Assembly: GCA_016876015.1 (NCBI GenBank)
Contig: VGOD01000002.1
Location: 1-64,000 of the forward strand
DNA length: 64,000 nt
Reading direction: 5' to 3'
Source: Chloroflexota bacterium
GTDB taxonomy: Bacteria > Chloroflexota > Anaerolineae > CG2-30-64-16
In this document: positions 54,207-62,795 of the stretch, piece after piece
Position numbering within the stretch: the first letter of the stretch is position 1
Layout: the number at the start of each line of letters is the position of its first letter
Notes under the pieces: generated by a model
What the model was told of the DNA's origin: nothing
Databases searched by the model: none
Seen by the model: the letters and a program-made list of their open reading frames with translations, nothing else
Made by a program: the position numbers and the translations under genes

Positions 54207-54235
54207 TTGACATATGGTGTAAAATGAGTTAGCTT
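54207..54235 (+). promoter_or_regulatory. Possible promoter of the SdrD_B surface protein gene
   Basis: TTGACA, 17 bp, TAGCTT. A TAAAAT 11 bp further upstream could serve with another -35. Confidence 0.4.
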
Positions 54236-54283
54236 CTGGTTGAGCTGAGAGTGGGCTGCAATTATCAAATAAGGAGGATGTTC

Positions 54284-57200
54284 ATGGAAGTCATGAAGTA
54301 TCTCAAGGTAATTGGGTTGACCGTTCTTCTGATGGCCGCGTTGGCGCTGGCTGCGCCGGCGGGGGCGAAGGAACTCGATGCGCGCAGCCAGGCTGCGCCT
54401 TCGGCGCCTGCTGCGGGCAGCATCGGGGATCTGGTCTGGCGTGATGACAATCTGAACGGGTTGCCTGATGGCGGCGAGGCGGGCATCAACAACGTGCTGA
54501 TGCAGTTGTTCAGCAAGCCTTGTGTGAATGTCCTGCCCGGCGATACGCCGACGGCAACGGCAACCACCGCGGGCGGCGGCATATACGCGTTCTCTGGCTT
54601 GGGCGCGGGGCACTACTGTGTGAGGCCGGCCCCCAGCAACTTCGCTCCGGGCGGCGCGCTCTATCGCCTGGCCTACACTCCCGAACCATCCATCGCGCCT
54701 GAGGCGCGCGATGTGATCCTGGCGACTGGTCAGGTCTTCAACGACGCCGACTTCGGCTACACCGATAGCGGCCTCGCCCTCACCAAGACGGCTTCGACCA
54801 CCGGATCGTGCCCCGGCGTGGACCCGCTCACGATCTACGATCCGGGCACGACCGTCACCTACTGCTACGATGTACACAACACGGGGCATACCTATCTGAA
54901 AAATGTGCAGTTGTCCGATGACAAGCTGGGATTTCTGGGCTACTACCCCGGTCCAGGTCCGCTGGCGCCGGGCGCTCACTGGCTGTTCTCGACTTCGACC
55001 CAGATCTACACCACCACGGTGAACATCGGGTCTGTAACGGGCGATCCGAGTGACTTCAAGAGCCGGCCGCTTCCCGGCGATTCCCCCAGCGCGCAAGACC
55101 CGGCGACCGTCTACTACGTCCCGCGGGCGGTCATCGGAGACCGGGTGTGGGAGGATGTCAACGGCAATGGCGTGCAGGATGCCGGCGAGCCGGGCATCGC
55201 TAACGTCACGGTGAGGCTCTATGACAGCTCCGACGTGCTGCGAGGTACGACAACAACCAACGGCAGCGGCCTGTACAGCTTCAATCCGATCCCCGGCGAC
55301 TACTATGTGCAGTTCGTGCTGCCAGGCGGCTATGTGTTCACTTTCCGGGACCAGGGTGCGAACGATACCGCCGACAGCGATCCCGATAGGACCACCGGCA
55401 AGACGGCTGTGACCACCCTGGTTTCGGCCGAGTATGACCCGACCTGGGACGCCGGTATGTTCCGCTATGCGACGTTGGGCGACAAGGTATGGTCGGACAC
55501 CAATGCGAACGGCATCCAGGACGGGGGCGAGGCGGGCTTGAGCGGGGTGACGGTCAAGCTGTACAACAGCGCCAACGTCTTGCAGGGCACGACGACGACC
55601 AACGCCAGCGGGGTCTACAGCTTCACGAACCTGGTGCCTGGCGACTACTATGTGGAGTTCGTCAAGCCGGCGGGCTACGTGTTCAGCCCGCAGGATCAGG
55701 GCGCCAACGATGCGGTGGACAGCGATGCGAACACGAGCACGGGCAAGACGGCAGTGACGACGCTGATCTCGGGCGAGAGCGATCTGACCTGGGATGCGGG
55801 GCTGTATCAGTATGCGACGTTGGGCGACAAGGTATGGTCGGACACCAATGCGAACGGCATCCAGGACGGGGGCGAGGCGGGCTTGAGCGGGGTGACGGTC
55901 AAGCTGTACAACAGCGCCAACGTCTTGCAGGGCACGACGACGACCAACGCCAGCGGGGTCTACAGCTTCACGAACCTGGTGCCTGGCGACTACTATGTCC
56001 AGTTCACGCTGCTGACGGGCTATTACTTCAGCCCGCAGGATCAGGGTGCGAACGATGCGGTGGACAGCGATGCAGACACGAGCACGGGCAAGACGGCAGT
56101 GACGACGCTGATCTCGGGCGAGAGCGATCTGACCTGGGACGCGGGGATGTACTACCATGCGAGCCTGGGCGATTTCGTCTGGAATGACACGGACGCCGAC
56201 AAGGTTCAGGATCCTGGCGAGCTCGGTATCCCCGGTGTTGTGATCAGCCTGACCCTGCCGAGCGGCGCTGTGCTCACGACGACTACCGATGTTAACGGCC
56301 TGTACCTCTTCGACAACCTGCCGGCCGGGAACTTCGTGGTAGATGTGGTCTCGGTGCCCAGCGGCTACTTCCTGACCACTGCCAACGATCCGCTGCCGGT
56401 GACTCTGGCGCCGAGCCAGAACTACCGAGACGCCGACTTCGGCTATGCCGGCAAGGGACATATCGTCGGCGTGGTGTTCTATGATTGGAACAAGGATGGC
56501 GTGCAAGACCCCAACGAGACCGGCATTGACAATGTCGAGGTGTGCCTGTACCAGGATGTAGACGGCGACGGCGTGTTCGACAATCCAGGGGACGTGCAGT
56601 TGGCGTGCCAGAACACGACCGGCGGTGGAGGGTATGCGTTCAATAACTACATGCCTGGCCACTACCTGGTGGTGCAGACGCAGCCATCCGGCTTGCAGAG
56701 CTCACCGGCTTCGCCCAATGTGCGGCCGGTGCACCTGGTCGTTGTGGGACCCGGCGGCCAGTCGGAGCAGCGAGACTTCGGCGAATTCTATGTGGTGCGC
56801 GTGGGCGACCAGGTCTTTGTGGACGCCAACGGCAACGGCATTCAGGACCCTGGAGAACCGGGCATGATCGGTGTGCCGCTGCAACTGACGGGCATTGACG
56901 CCGCTGGAACGGCTATCAGCCAGTCGGTGAACAGCCTGAACGGCGCGTATATCTTCGATATCCTGCTGCCGGGCACTTACACCGTGACCGCGCCGACGAA
57001 CTTCAACAACTATCTGCGCATCTCGGCCAGCCCGCTGATCACGACCTTCGTGATCGGGTCGGCGGCCCGTGAGGATCTGACACTGGACTTCCGCTACGCA
57101 TACCCAACCGGCCTGAGCCTGCAGCGGTTCGATGCTGCGGTGCAGGGCGGCAAGGTGGTCTTGAGTTGGGAGATCATCGGCGCGGCGCCGCAGGGCTTCA

Positions 57201-57451
57201 ACGTGTGGCGCGCCGACAATGCGAAGGCCGCAGGGGCCGTCAAACTGACGGCCACGCCGCTGCTGAGCGCCGACAGCGCCTACCAATTCGTGGACAAGAC
57301 GGTCACAGCCGGCCAGAGCTATTGGTACTGGCTGGATAACGTCAGCGATGGTCAACGCTTTGGCCCACAGTCGGTTGCGGTGCCCGCTGGTCCAACCATG
57401 CGGGTGCGCGCCTTCTTGCCGATGGTGAGTGGGAGTGTGAGCGGCAAGTAG
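54284..57451 (+). CDS. Large secreted SdrD_B-domain surface protein
   Basis: The start is ATG 54284, 6 nt after AAGGAGG. A signal peptide (IGLTVLLMAALALAAPAGA) leads into SdrD_B (Cna-B-like) domains, each beginning GDxVWxDxNxNGxQDxGExG and containing YxFxNLxPGxYYV; about eight are visible. One DUF11-like unit (TVTYCYDVHNTGHTYLKNV) lies near residue 180. Units 3 and 4 are almost exact 345-bp duplicates. The C-terminal ~100 residues (VVLSWEIIGAAPQGFNVWRA) form a fibronectin-like module ending RAFLPMVSGSVSGK. No LPXTG is present. The Asp/Asn-rich loops suggest calcium-binding stalk domains of a cell-surface filament. Confidence 0.88.
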   Translation: MEVMKYLKVIGLTVLLMAALALAAPAGAKELDARSQAAPSAPAAGSIGDLVWRDDNLNGLPDGGEAGINNVLMQLFSKPCVNVLPGDTPTATATTAGGGIYAFSGLGAGHYCVRPAPSNFAPGGALYRLAYTPEPSIAPEARDVILATGQVFNDADFGYTDSGLALTKTASTTGSCPGVDPLTIYDPGTTVTYCYDVHNTGHTYLKNVQLSDDKLGFLGYYPGPGPLAPGAHWLFSTSTQIYTTTVNIGSVTGDPSDFKSRPLPGDSPSAQDPATVYYVPRAVIGDRVWEDVNGNGVQDAGEPGIANVTVRLYDSSDVLRGTTTTNGSGLYSFNPIPGDYYVQFVLPGGYVFTFRDQGANDTADSDPDRTTGKTAVTTLVSAEYDPTWDAGMFRYATLGDKVWSDTNANGIQDGGEAGLSGVTVKLYNSANVLQGTTTTNASGVYSFTNLVPGDYYVEFVKPAGYVFSPQDQGANDAVDSDANTSTGKTAVTTLISGESDLTWDAGLYQYATLGDKVWSDTNANGIQDGGEAGLSGVTVKLYNSANVLQGTTTTNASGVYSFTNLVPGDYYVQFTLLTGYYFSPQDQGANDAVDSDADTSTGKTAVTTLISGESDLTWDAGMYYHASLGDFVWNDTDADKVQDPGELGIPGVVISLTLPSGAVLTTTTDVNGLYLFDNLPAGNFVVDVVSVPSGYFLTTANDPLPVTLAPSQNYRDADFGYAGKGHIVGVVFYDWNKDGVQDPNETGIDNVEVCLYQDVDGDGVFDNPGDVQLACQNTTGGGGYAFNNYMPGHYLVVQTQPSGLQSSPASPNVRPVHLVVVGPGGQSEQRDFGEFYVVRVGDQVFVDANGNGIQDPGEPGMIGVPLQLTGIDAAGTAISQSVNSLNGAYIFDILLPGTYTVTAPTNFNNYLRISASPLITTFVIGSAAREDLTLDFRYAYPTGLSLQRFDAAVQGGKVVLSWEIIGAAPQGFNVWRADNAKAAGAVKLTATPLLSADSAYQFVDKTVTAGQSYWYWLDNVSDGQRFGPQSVAVPAGPTMRVRAFLPMVSGSVSGK
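55466..55998 (+). repeat. Tandem 345-bp domain duplication within SdrD_B gene
   Basis: Bases 55466-55653 recur identically at 55811-55998, and flanking sequence is near-identical, giving a 115-residue repeat unit. Such identity implies recent duplication or gene conversion. Confidence 0.9.
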
Positions 57452-57457
57452 GGTGGG

Positions 57458-57533
57458 CGTGAAACGTGAAGCGTGAAACGTGAAGCGTGAAACGTGAAGC
57501 GTGAGACGTCCAACGTCCAACTTTCAACCTTCA
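57458..57533. repeat. Heptanucleotide tandem repeat (CGTGAAA/CGTGAAG)
   Basis: About ten units, CGTGAAA and CGTGAAG alternating, then CGTGAGA, CGTCCAA, CGTCCAA, lie just after the SdrD_B stop codon. Confidence 0.92.
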
Positions 57534-57545
57534 TAACTCAGCAAG

Positions 57546-57578
57546 AGACCCGTCTTCGATGAGGAGGCGGGTCTTTTG
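57546..57578 (+). terminator. Rho-independent terminator between convergent genes
   Basis: AGACCCG and CGGGTCT pair around a TCTTCGATGAGGAGG centre that can extend the stem, followed by TTTTGTTT. It lies between the SdrD_B gene and the convergent ATPase gene. Confidence 0.75.
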
Positions 57579-57580
57579 TT

Positions 57581-59794
57581 TCAGTCGTGTCTCAACAGCC
57601 GCGAGGAGTTGCCCAGGATGCCCAGGTCCGGCAGCGACTGCGCCGCGGCCGCCAGGATCGGCGGCAGGATGCCCAGGGCAGCCAGCGTCAGGCCGACGAT
57701 GTTGTAGGCCGCGGTGAAAGCCAGGTTGATCCTGACAATCCTCAACGTGCGCCGCGCGATGCGAAATAGCTCCGGCGCCAGACGCCAATCGTCGCGCAAG
57801 AGCGCCACGTGCGCCGCCTCGATGGCCACATCAGAGCCAGCCGCAGCCATGGCCAGCCCCACATCGGCCTGAGCCAGGGCCGGCGCATCATTCACACCAT
57901 CCCCCACCATCACCACGACGCAGCCCTGAGTCTGATACTCCTGGACGATGCGGATTTTGTCCTCTGGCAGCAGATTGGCTCGATAGGGAATGCCCAGTTG
58001 CCCGGCCAGGAGTTGCGCGGTCGTCTCGTTATCTCCGGTCAGCAATTCGATGCGCCGAATTCCCAACCCGCGCAGCTCGGCCAGGGCCGCGGGCGCTTCT
58101 GGCCGCAGCGCATCGGCTGCGGCGATGACGCCCACCAACTCGTTGTTCACGACCACATAGAGCCGCATCTCCCCATTGGCCGCTGCGGTTGGCGGTTCTG
58201 CGCCCACCTTCCAGGGGCCAACTTCCGTCTCGATCAACCGGCGATTGCCTACGGCCACGGCCGCGCCGCCGACTCTGGCCCGCACACCCAAACCTGGCAG
58301 CGCCTCGAACGCCTCCGGTTCCGTCGGTTGCACACCTTGCTCGTGCGCCGCGACCCGGATAGCCTCGGCCAGCGGATGCTCGGAGTAGCGTTCGGCCGAA
58401 GCTGCCCAGTACAGGATGTCGGAGGACCCCCCAAAAGTGCCAGGCGCTTCCGAAGTGCCTGGCACCTGGGGAGCGATTTTCATGGCAGACGTCCCGGCGC
58501 CGGTCGCGGCTAACGGTCTCACATCCAGCACCTCGGTCACGCGTGGCTTTCCCAGCGTGACCGTGCCTGTCTTGTCAATGAGCAAGATGTCCGCACGCGC
58601 CAGCGTCTCCAAGTGGCGGCCGCCCTTGATCAGCAAGCCGCGGCGCGCACCCGCGCCAATGGAGGCGAGCATGGCGATGGGAGTGGCGAGAGCGAAGGAA
58701 CACGAACAAGCTACCACCAGCACGGCTGCGGTTGCCAGTGGATCTCGACGCAACAAGAAGGTCAGGCCGGCGATGCCAGCCACGATCGGCAAGTACCAGG
58801 TCGAGAACCGATCAGCGATCAACTGGACGCTCGCCCGATTCGCCTCCGCCTCTTCCACCAGCCGGACGACGCGGCCGAAGGTCGAGTCGGCGCCGATGTG
58901 CGTCGCGGCCACCCGCAGGCTGCCCAAGCGAGCGAATGACGCGGCATAGACGTGCGCGCCCGGCCCCACTTCGACCGGCATGGCTTCGCCGGTAATGGCC
59001 GCCTGATCCACAGTGGCTTGCCCGCTCACCACCTCACCGTCCACTGGAATGCGCTCACCGGGCCGCACGATTACCACCTCGCCGACCCGCGCCTGGCCCA
59101 CAGGGAGCGTCACCTCGCGACCAGCGCGCTCGATGCGCGCGGTCTGGGGCGCCAGCGCGGTCAGATCCCGCACCGCACGGCGGGCGCGCTCGGCGGTGAA
59201 GCGTTCCACGTAGTCGCCCACCCGCATGAAGAAGACCACTACGGCGGCCGTCGCCCATTCGCCCACGGCCAGCGCCGCGACCACGCCCAGTGTCATCAGG
59301 GTGTGCGAAATGATCTGCCCGCGCAGCGTCGCCCGCGCCACTTTGCGAAAGACCGGATACCCGCCGGCGATGACGATCGCCAGACCGAGCGGCCACGGCG
59401 CCCGCGCGGTGATCCGCTCGAACAGCCCCAGCCATTCGCCAAAGACCACGACGAAGAGAACCGCCGCGAAGAGAAGGCCCAGCAGCAAGCCCACCTGCCG
59501 GCTGAGGCCGGCCAGCGGCGGCCGGGCTGGCTGTTGATTGGGAGAGCCTCCGATCTGGTCGGCGGCTGTCGCAGCAGCGCCAGACGCCGCATAGCCAGCA
59601 TCGGTCACGGCTTTGACGATGGCATCCAGGCTCACCTGGGCCGGATCGAGCTGCACAGTCGCCCTCTCGGCTGCCAGCAATACTTCGACCGAGACGATGC
59701 CCGGCAATGCGGCGATGGCGCGACGAACGTGCTGTGTACACTCGGCGCAATCCATACCGGCGATGGGGACGACCAGCGTTTTCAGATCATTCAC
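57581..59794 (-). CDS. P1B-type heavy-metal translocating ATPase with CSC transmembrane motif
   Basis: The GTG start gives an N-terminal metal-binding domain with GMDCAEC. Eight predicted helices follow, with actuator TGEAMP, phosphorylation site DKTGTVT, SEHPLA of the N-domain and GDGVNDAPAL hinge. The membrane metal motif is ACSCSFALATP: a Ser stands where copper and zinc/cadmium pumps have Pro (CPC). Metal choice is therefore uncertain. A P-family hairpin is translated within the nucleotide-binding domain (APQVPGTSEAPGTFGG), just before ILYWAASAERYSEHP. No metal-sensing regulator is adjacent. Confidence 0.92.
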   Translation of the reverse strand: MNDLKTLVVPIAGMDCAECTQHVRRAIAALPGIVSVEVLLAAERATVQLDPAQVSLDAIVKAVTDAGYAASGAAATAADQIGGSPNQQPARPPLAGLSRQVGLLLGLLFAAVLFVVVFGEWLGLFERITARAPWPLGLAIVIAGGYPVFRKVARATLRGQIISHTLMTLGVVAALAVGEWATAAVVVFFMRVGDYVERFTAERARRAVRDLTALAPQTARIERAGREVTLPVGQARVGEVVIVRPGERIPVDGEVVSGQATVDQAAITGEAMPVEVGPGAHVYAASFARLGSLRVAATHIGADSTFGRVVRLVEEAEANRASVQLIADRFSTWYLPIVAGIAGLTFLLRRDPLATAAVLVVACSCSFALATPIAMLASIGAGARRGLLIKGGRHLETLARADILLIDKTGTVTLGKPRVTEVLDVRPLAATGAGTSAMKIAPQVPGTSEAPGTFGGSSDILYWAASAERYSEHPLAEAIRVAAHEQGVQPTEPEAFEALPGLGVRARVGGAAVAVGNRRLIETEVGPWKVGAEPPTAAANGEMRLYVVVNNELVGVIAAADALRPEAPAALAELRGLGIRRIELLTGDNETTAQLLAGQLGIPYRANLLPEDKIRIVQEYQTQGCVVVMVGDGVNDAPALAQADVGLAMAAAGSDVAIEAAHVALLRDDWRLAPELFRIARRTLRIVRINLAFTAAYNIVGLTLAALGILPPILAAAAQSLPDLGILGNSSRLLRHD
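58428..58482 (-). repeat. P-family palindrome with tail box translated within ATPase gene
   Basis: CCAAAAGTGCCAGGCGCTTCCGAAG and complement, then GCGATTTTCATGGCAG. It shares the CTTCCGAAG centre with 12945 and 15350. Confidence 0.85.
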
Positions 59795-59941
59795 AGGTTC
59801 AGCTCTCGCGGCGGGGAAGGATCAGCCGGCAGCGCCCCCGCAGCAACTCCTGGTCTGACGTTGCTGTGGCCGATTATACCCGGCGACGGGCGGGTTCGCA
59901 AACGCCTGGGGTTTCGTTTCCCTGCACCAGCAGGATGCGAA

Positions 59942-59970
59942 TTGCCGCCCCTGTGCGGAGATGCTATAAT
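59942..59970 (+). promoter_or_regulatory. Predicted promoter of NAGPA/PD40 gene
   Basis: TTGCCG, exact 17-bp spacer, TATAAT, 19 bp before the GTG start. Confidence 0.62.
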
Positions 59971-59989
59971 GATCGTCGGAGGTCGTTTT

Positions 59990-62779
59990 GTGAGCCAGAC
60001 GATGACCAGACGTTGGCGCAAGGTGATGTGGGGCTGCTTTCTTGGCGTGGCTGTACTCCTCTTCGTTGCGGGGTACTGGACCACGCGACCGCAACGTCCG
60101 CTTGTGGCGCTGACGCAGGCGCCAGAAGACGCTGACGCGGCGGCCAAGGCGGCCCTGGAGCGCATCGGCTATGCGCCTCTGGCTGCGGTTGGCTGGGCCG
60201 GTTACAGTCGAGACTGGCGCGCGCCGGCTGAGTATCGGCTCTTTTTCGCTGCCTCCGCATCAGAGGGACTGGCCGACATCTTCACGGCAAAAGCGCGCGT
60301 GGATAGCACAGGCCAGGTCGTCCGCCTGGGCTGGCCAACACCCGTGACGGATACCTCGGCGGGCGACGAGACCGCGCCGCTCTTGACCGATGGCTGGCTA
60401 GCGTTCGCCACGCGGGTGGATGGACGCTATCAGAGCGTGACCTGCATCCCCTTGGGCGATCTGACGCACCGCCTGGTGTTCGTGTTCGACCAGCCGCCAG
60501 AGCACGCGACGCTGCGCTGGCGGCCGGCCGGTCCGGCTGAGGCGTTGGCGCTGATCGCGACCGCGGCGCGATCAGCTGGCGTCAGCGAGTTCCTGATAGA
60601 TGTCAGCGGACCGGGCGTCCACCCGGCGGACAGCGGGTTGGGCTACCTGCCCGCGGTGCGGGGCGAGCAGGCCTGGCTGCCGAACCTGGTGAGCCGCGTG
60701 CGCGAGCTACCCTTCGTCGGCCCAGAGAAGATCGCCTTTGCGGAGAATGTCTTCTTCACCCTCGTTGATCGGGTGAACCGGCTGCTGCACGCCGCGCCGT
60801 CGGCGACAACCTCTGATACTGCGCCGCAAGTTGCGGAGCCGGTCGCCGCGCCGACCGAGGAGGATGCGCGACCGGAGGCGCGAACTGAGCTTCCCATCGC
60901 AGAGAAGCCCGGACCGACGGGCGAAGAGCGCAGCACACCTGCAGAAGCGCCAGCCGCAGCCGCAGCCACGGTCGCGGCTGAGGCGACGGACGTGCGATCG
61001 GGATCGGCTGTCACAGCGACCCTGGCCGCGACCCAAACCGTCGCTCCACCGGTTGCGGCGACCGATGCGCCCACGCTGACTCCTTCGGCCAGCCCGACGC
61101 CGGCTGGCATCCTGCTGGCCGAGGGGATCGTGCGCCGGCCGTCTGTGCGGCCTGACCCGCAGCGGCCCTACGCCGAAGTGGACATCATCGAGTTGGACCC
61201 GGCTCTGCTGCAGATCAAGATGATCCCGGGCACGATCGAGCCGAAGCCGACGACCGGGCTGATTGGGTCCGGCGTCATCCCGAAGGAGGACTGGCCCCAC
61301 CTGGTAGCAGGGTTCAACGGTGGTTTTGCGGCCATGCACGGCAAGTTCGGCATGGTGGTGGATCGCAAGGTGTATCTGCACCCGCGTGACGGCATCGCGA
61401 CGTTGGCTGTCTATGACGATGGCTCGCTGCGCATGGGGACATGGGGCAGAGATGTGACGCCGGCGGCCGACCTGGCCTCGTATCGCCAGAACTGCCCGCC
61501 GCTCATCGAGAACGGCATCATCACCGCAGAGACGGGCAAGTTGACGTTGTGGGGTCTGTCGGTCGCCAACGAGGTCTATCTCTACCGTTCGGGCCTGGGC
61601 CTGACCACGGATGGCAGGTTGATCTATGCGGCGGGCCGGCACCTGTCAGCCTACACGCTGGCGCGGGCCTTGCAGATGGCCGGCGCGGTGTATGCCATGC
61701 AGTTGGACGTGGACGAGTATCACGTCGCCTTCATCACCTACGAGGTCAAGCCCGGCAAGCCAAACGGGCCGCCGACGGTCGTGGGCAAGAAGCTGCGCGA
61801 TGATATGCGCGGCTTCGAGGGATTGTTCCTGCGGCCGTTCCAGCTCGACTTTTTCTACCTGGTGCGCCGGCCGCTGGCGCTGGCCCATCCTGTTCGCACT
61901 GCATCGGCTGAGACGCCAGAGGCCAGCCGCGAGCCAGCCGCCGCTCCCGCGAGCGCGGGGGCGCTGCCTGCTTTGCCTGGCCAACTGGCTTTTGCCTCCA
62001 ACCGGGAGGGCAACTGGGAGATCTACGCCATGCGGGCCGGCGCGCCAGAGACGGTACAGCGACTCACCGATCACCCGGCCGACGATCTCTATCCGGCCTG
62101 GTCGCCAGATGGCCGGCGGCTTGCCTTCGCCTCTCGGCGGGATGGCAACGCCGAGATCTACGTTCTGAACCTGGAGAACGCGGGGCTGCGCCGTGTTACG
62201 CAACAACCAGCGGAGGAGTGGTCGCCCGTCTGGTCGCCCGATGGTCTGCGCCTGGCTTATCAGTCCGACCGCAACGGCCAGTCGGACATCTACGTCAGCC
62301 TGGCTGACGGCAGCGGCGAGACGCGGCTGACGCCCTACGAAGGGAATCACGAAGCGCCGGATTGGTCGCCGGACGGCAAGCGGATCGTCTTCGACTCGGA
62401 TTTGGATGTCGGCGAGGCGGTGCACGCCTCGATCAACCTTTACTTCATGAACGCGGATGGCGGCCAACCTAGGCGCTTTCTGGCTCATGCCGAATCGCCG
62501 GCCTGGTCGCCGGACGGTCGGACGATTGCCTTCACGGCCGCGCGTGATGGCCGTTGGCAGGTGTTTCTGTTAGGGGTTGACGGCGGCGGCTATCGCCAGT
62601 TGACCACAGGCAGATACGATGCGCGCTACCCCGCCTGGTCGCCCGACGGCCAATGGTTGGCATTTGCCGGCAACGAGGAGGGGCGTTGGGAGATATACGT
62701 TGTGGCCGCTGCGGGGGGCCGGCCGGCGCGCCTGACTCGCAGCGCGGCGGATAGCTCATATCCAGCGTGGGGCAAATAG
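59990..62779 (+). CDS. Membrane-anchored NAGPA (phosphodiester glycosidase-like) protein with PD40 propeller
   Basis: GTG 59990 follows GGAGG and a TATAAT promoter; the 1275-aa track ORF starts far upstream on the ATPase shadow. An N-terminal helix (VMWGCFLGVAVLLFVAGYW) anchors it. Residues ~40-270 are unassigned. A Pro/Ala/Thr linker precedes a DUF2233/NAGPA domain (~375-620): VAGFNGGFAAMHGKFG, NCPPLIENG, GLTTDGRLIYAAGRHLS, AMQLDVDEYH. The C-terminal ~280 residues are TolB-like PD40 repeats (YPAWSPDGRRLAFASRRDGNAEIYV). NAGPA domains cleave or process sugar phosphodiesters, so a cell-wall glycopolymer target is possible. Confidence 0.85.
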   Translation: MSQTMTRRWRKVMWGCFLGVAVLLFVAGYWTTRPQRPLVALTQAPEDADAAAKAALERIGYAPLAAVGWAGYSRDWRAPAEYRLFFAASASEGLADIFTAKARVDSTGQVVRLGWPTPVTDTSAGDETAPLLTDGWLAFATRVDGRYQSVTCIPLGDLTHRLVFVFDQPPEHATLRWRPAGPAEALALIATAARSAGVSEFLIDVSGPGVHPADSGLGYLPAVRGEQAWLPNLVSRVRELPFVGPEKIAFAENVFFTLVDRVNRLLHAAPSATTSDTAPQVAEPVAAPTEEDARPEARTELPIAEKPGPTGEERSTPAEAPAAAAATVAAEATDVRSGSAVTATLAATQTVAPPVAATDAPTLTPSASPTPAGILLAEGIVRRPSVRPDPQRPYAEVDIIELDPALLQIKMIPGTIEPKPTTGLIGSGVIPKEDWPHLVAGFNGGFAAMHGKFGMVVDRKVYLHPRDGIATLAVYDDGSLRMGTWGRDVTPAADLASYRQNCPPLIENGIITAETGKLTLWGLSVANEVYLYRSGLGLTTDGRLIYAAGRHLSAYTLARALQMAGAVYAMQLDVDEYHVAFITYEVKPGKPNGPPTVVGKKLRDDMRGFEGLFLRPFQLDFFYLVRRPLALAHPVRTASAETPEASREPAAAPASAGALPALPGQLAFASNREGNWEIYAMRAGAPETVQRLTDHPADDLYPAWSPDGRRLAFASRRDGNAEIYVLNLENAGLRRVTQQPAEEWSPVWSPDGLRLAYQSDRNGQSDIYVSLADGSGETRLTPYEGNHEAPDWSPDGKRIVFDSDLDVGEAVHASINLYFMNADGGQPRRFLAHAESPAWSPDGRTIAFTAARDGRWQVFLLGVDGGGYRQLTTGRYDARYPAWSPDGQWLAFAGNEEGRWEIYVVAAAGGRPARLTRSAADSSYPAWGK

Positions 62780-62795
62780 AAGGGAGGGTGGGAAC

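Noticed and set aside
54200-56662. 820-aa minus-strand ORF opposite the SdrD_B gene, with internal repeats
   Set aside because: Its repeats (HQVREAVDPAGVGRRRALQ) are just the reverse translation of the duplicated SdrD_B units.
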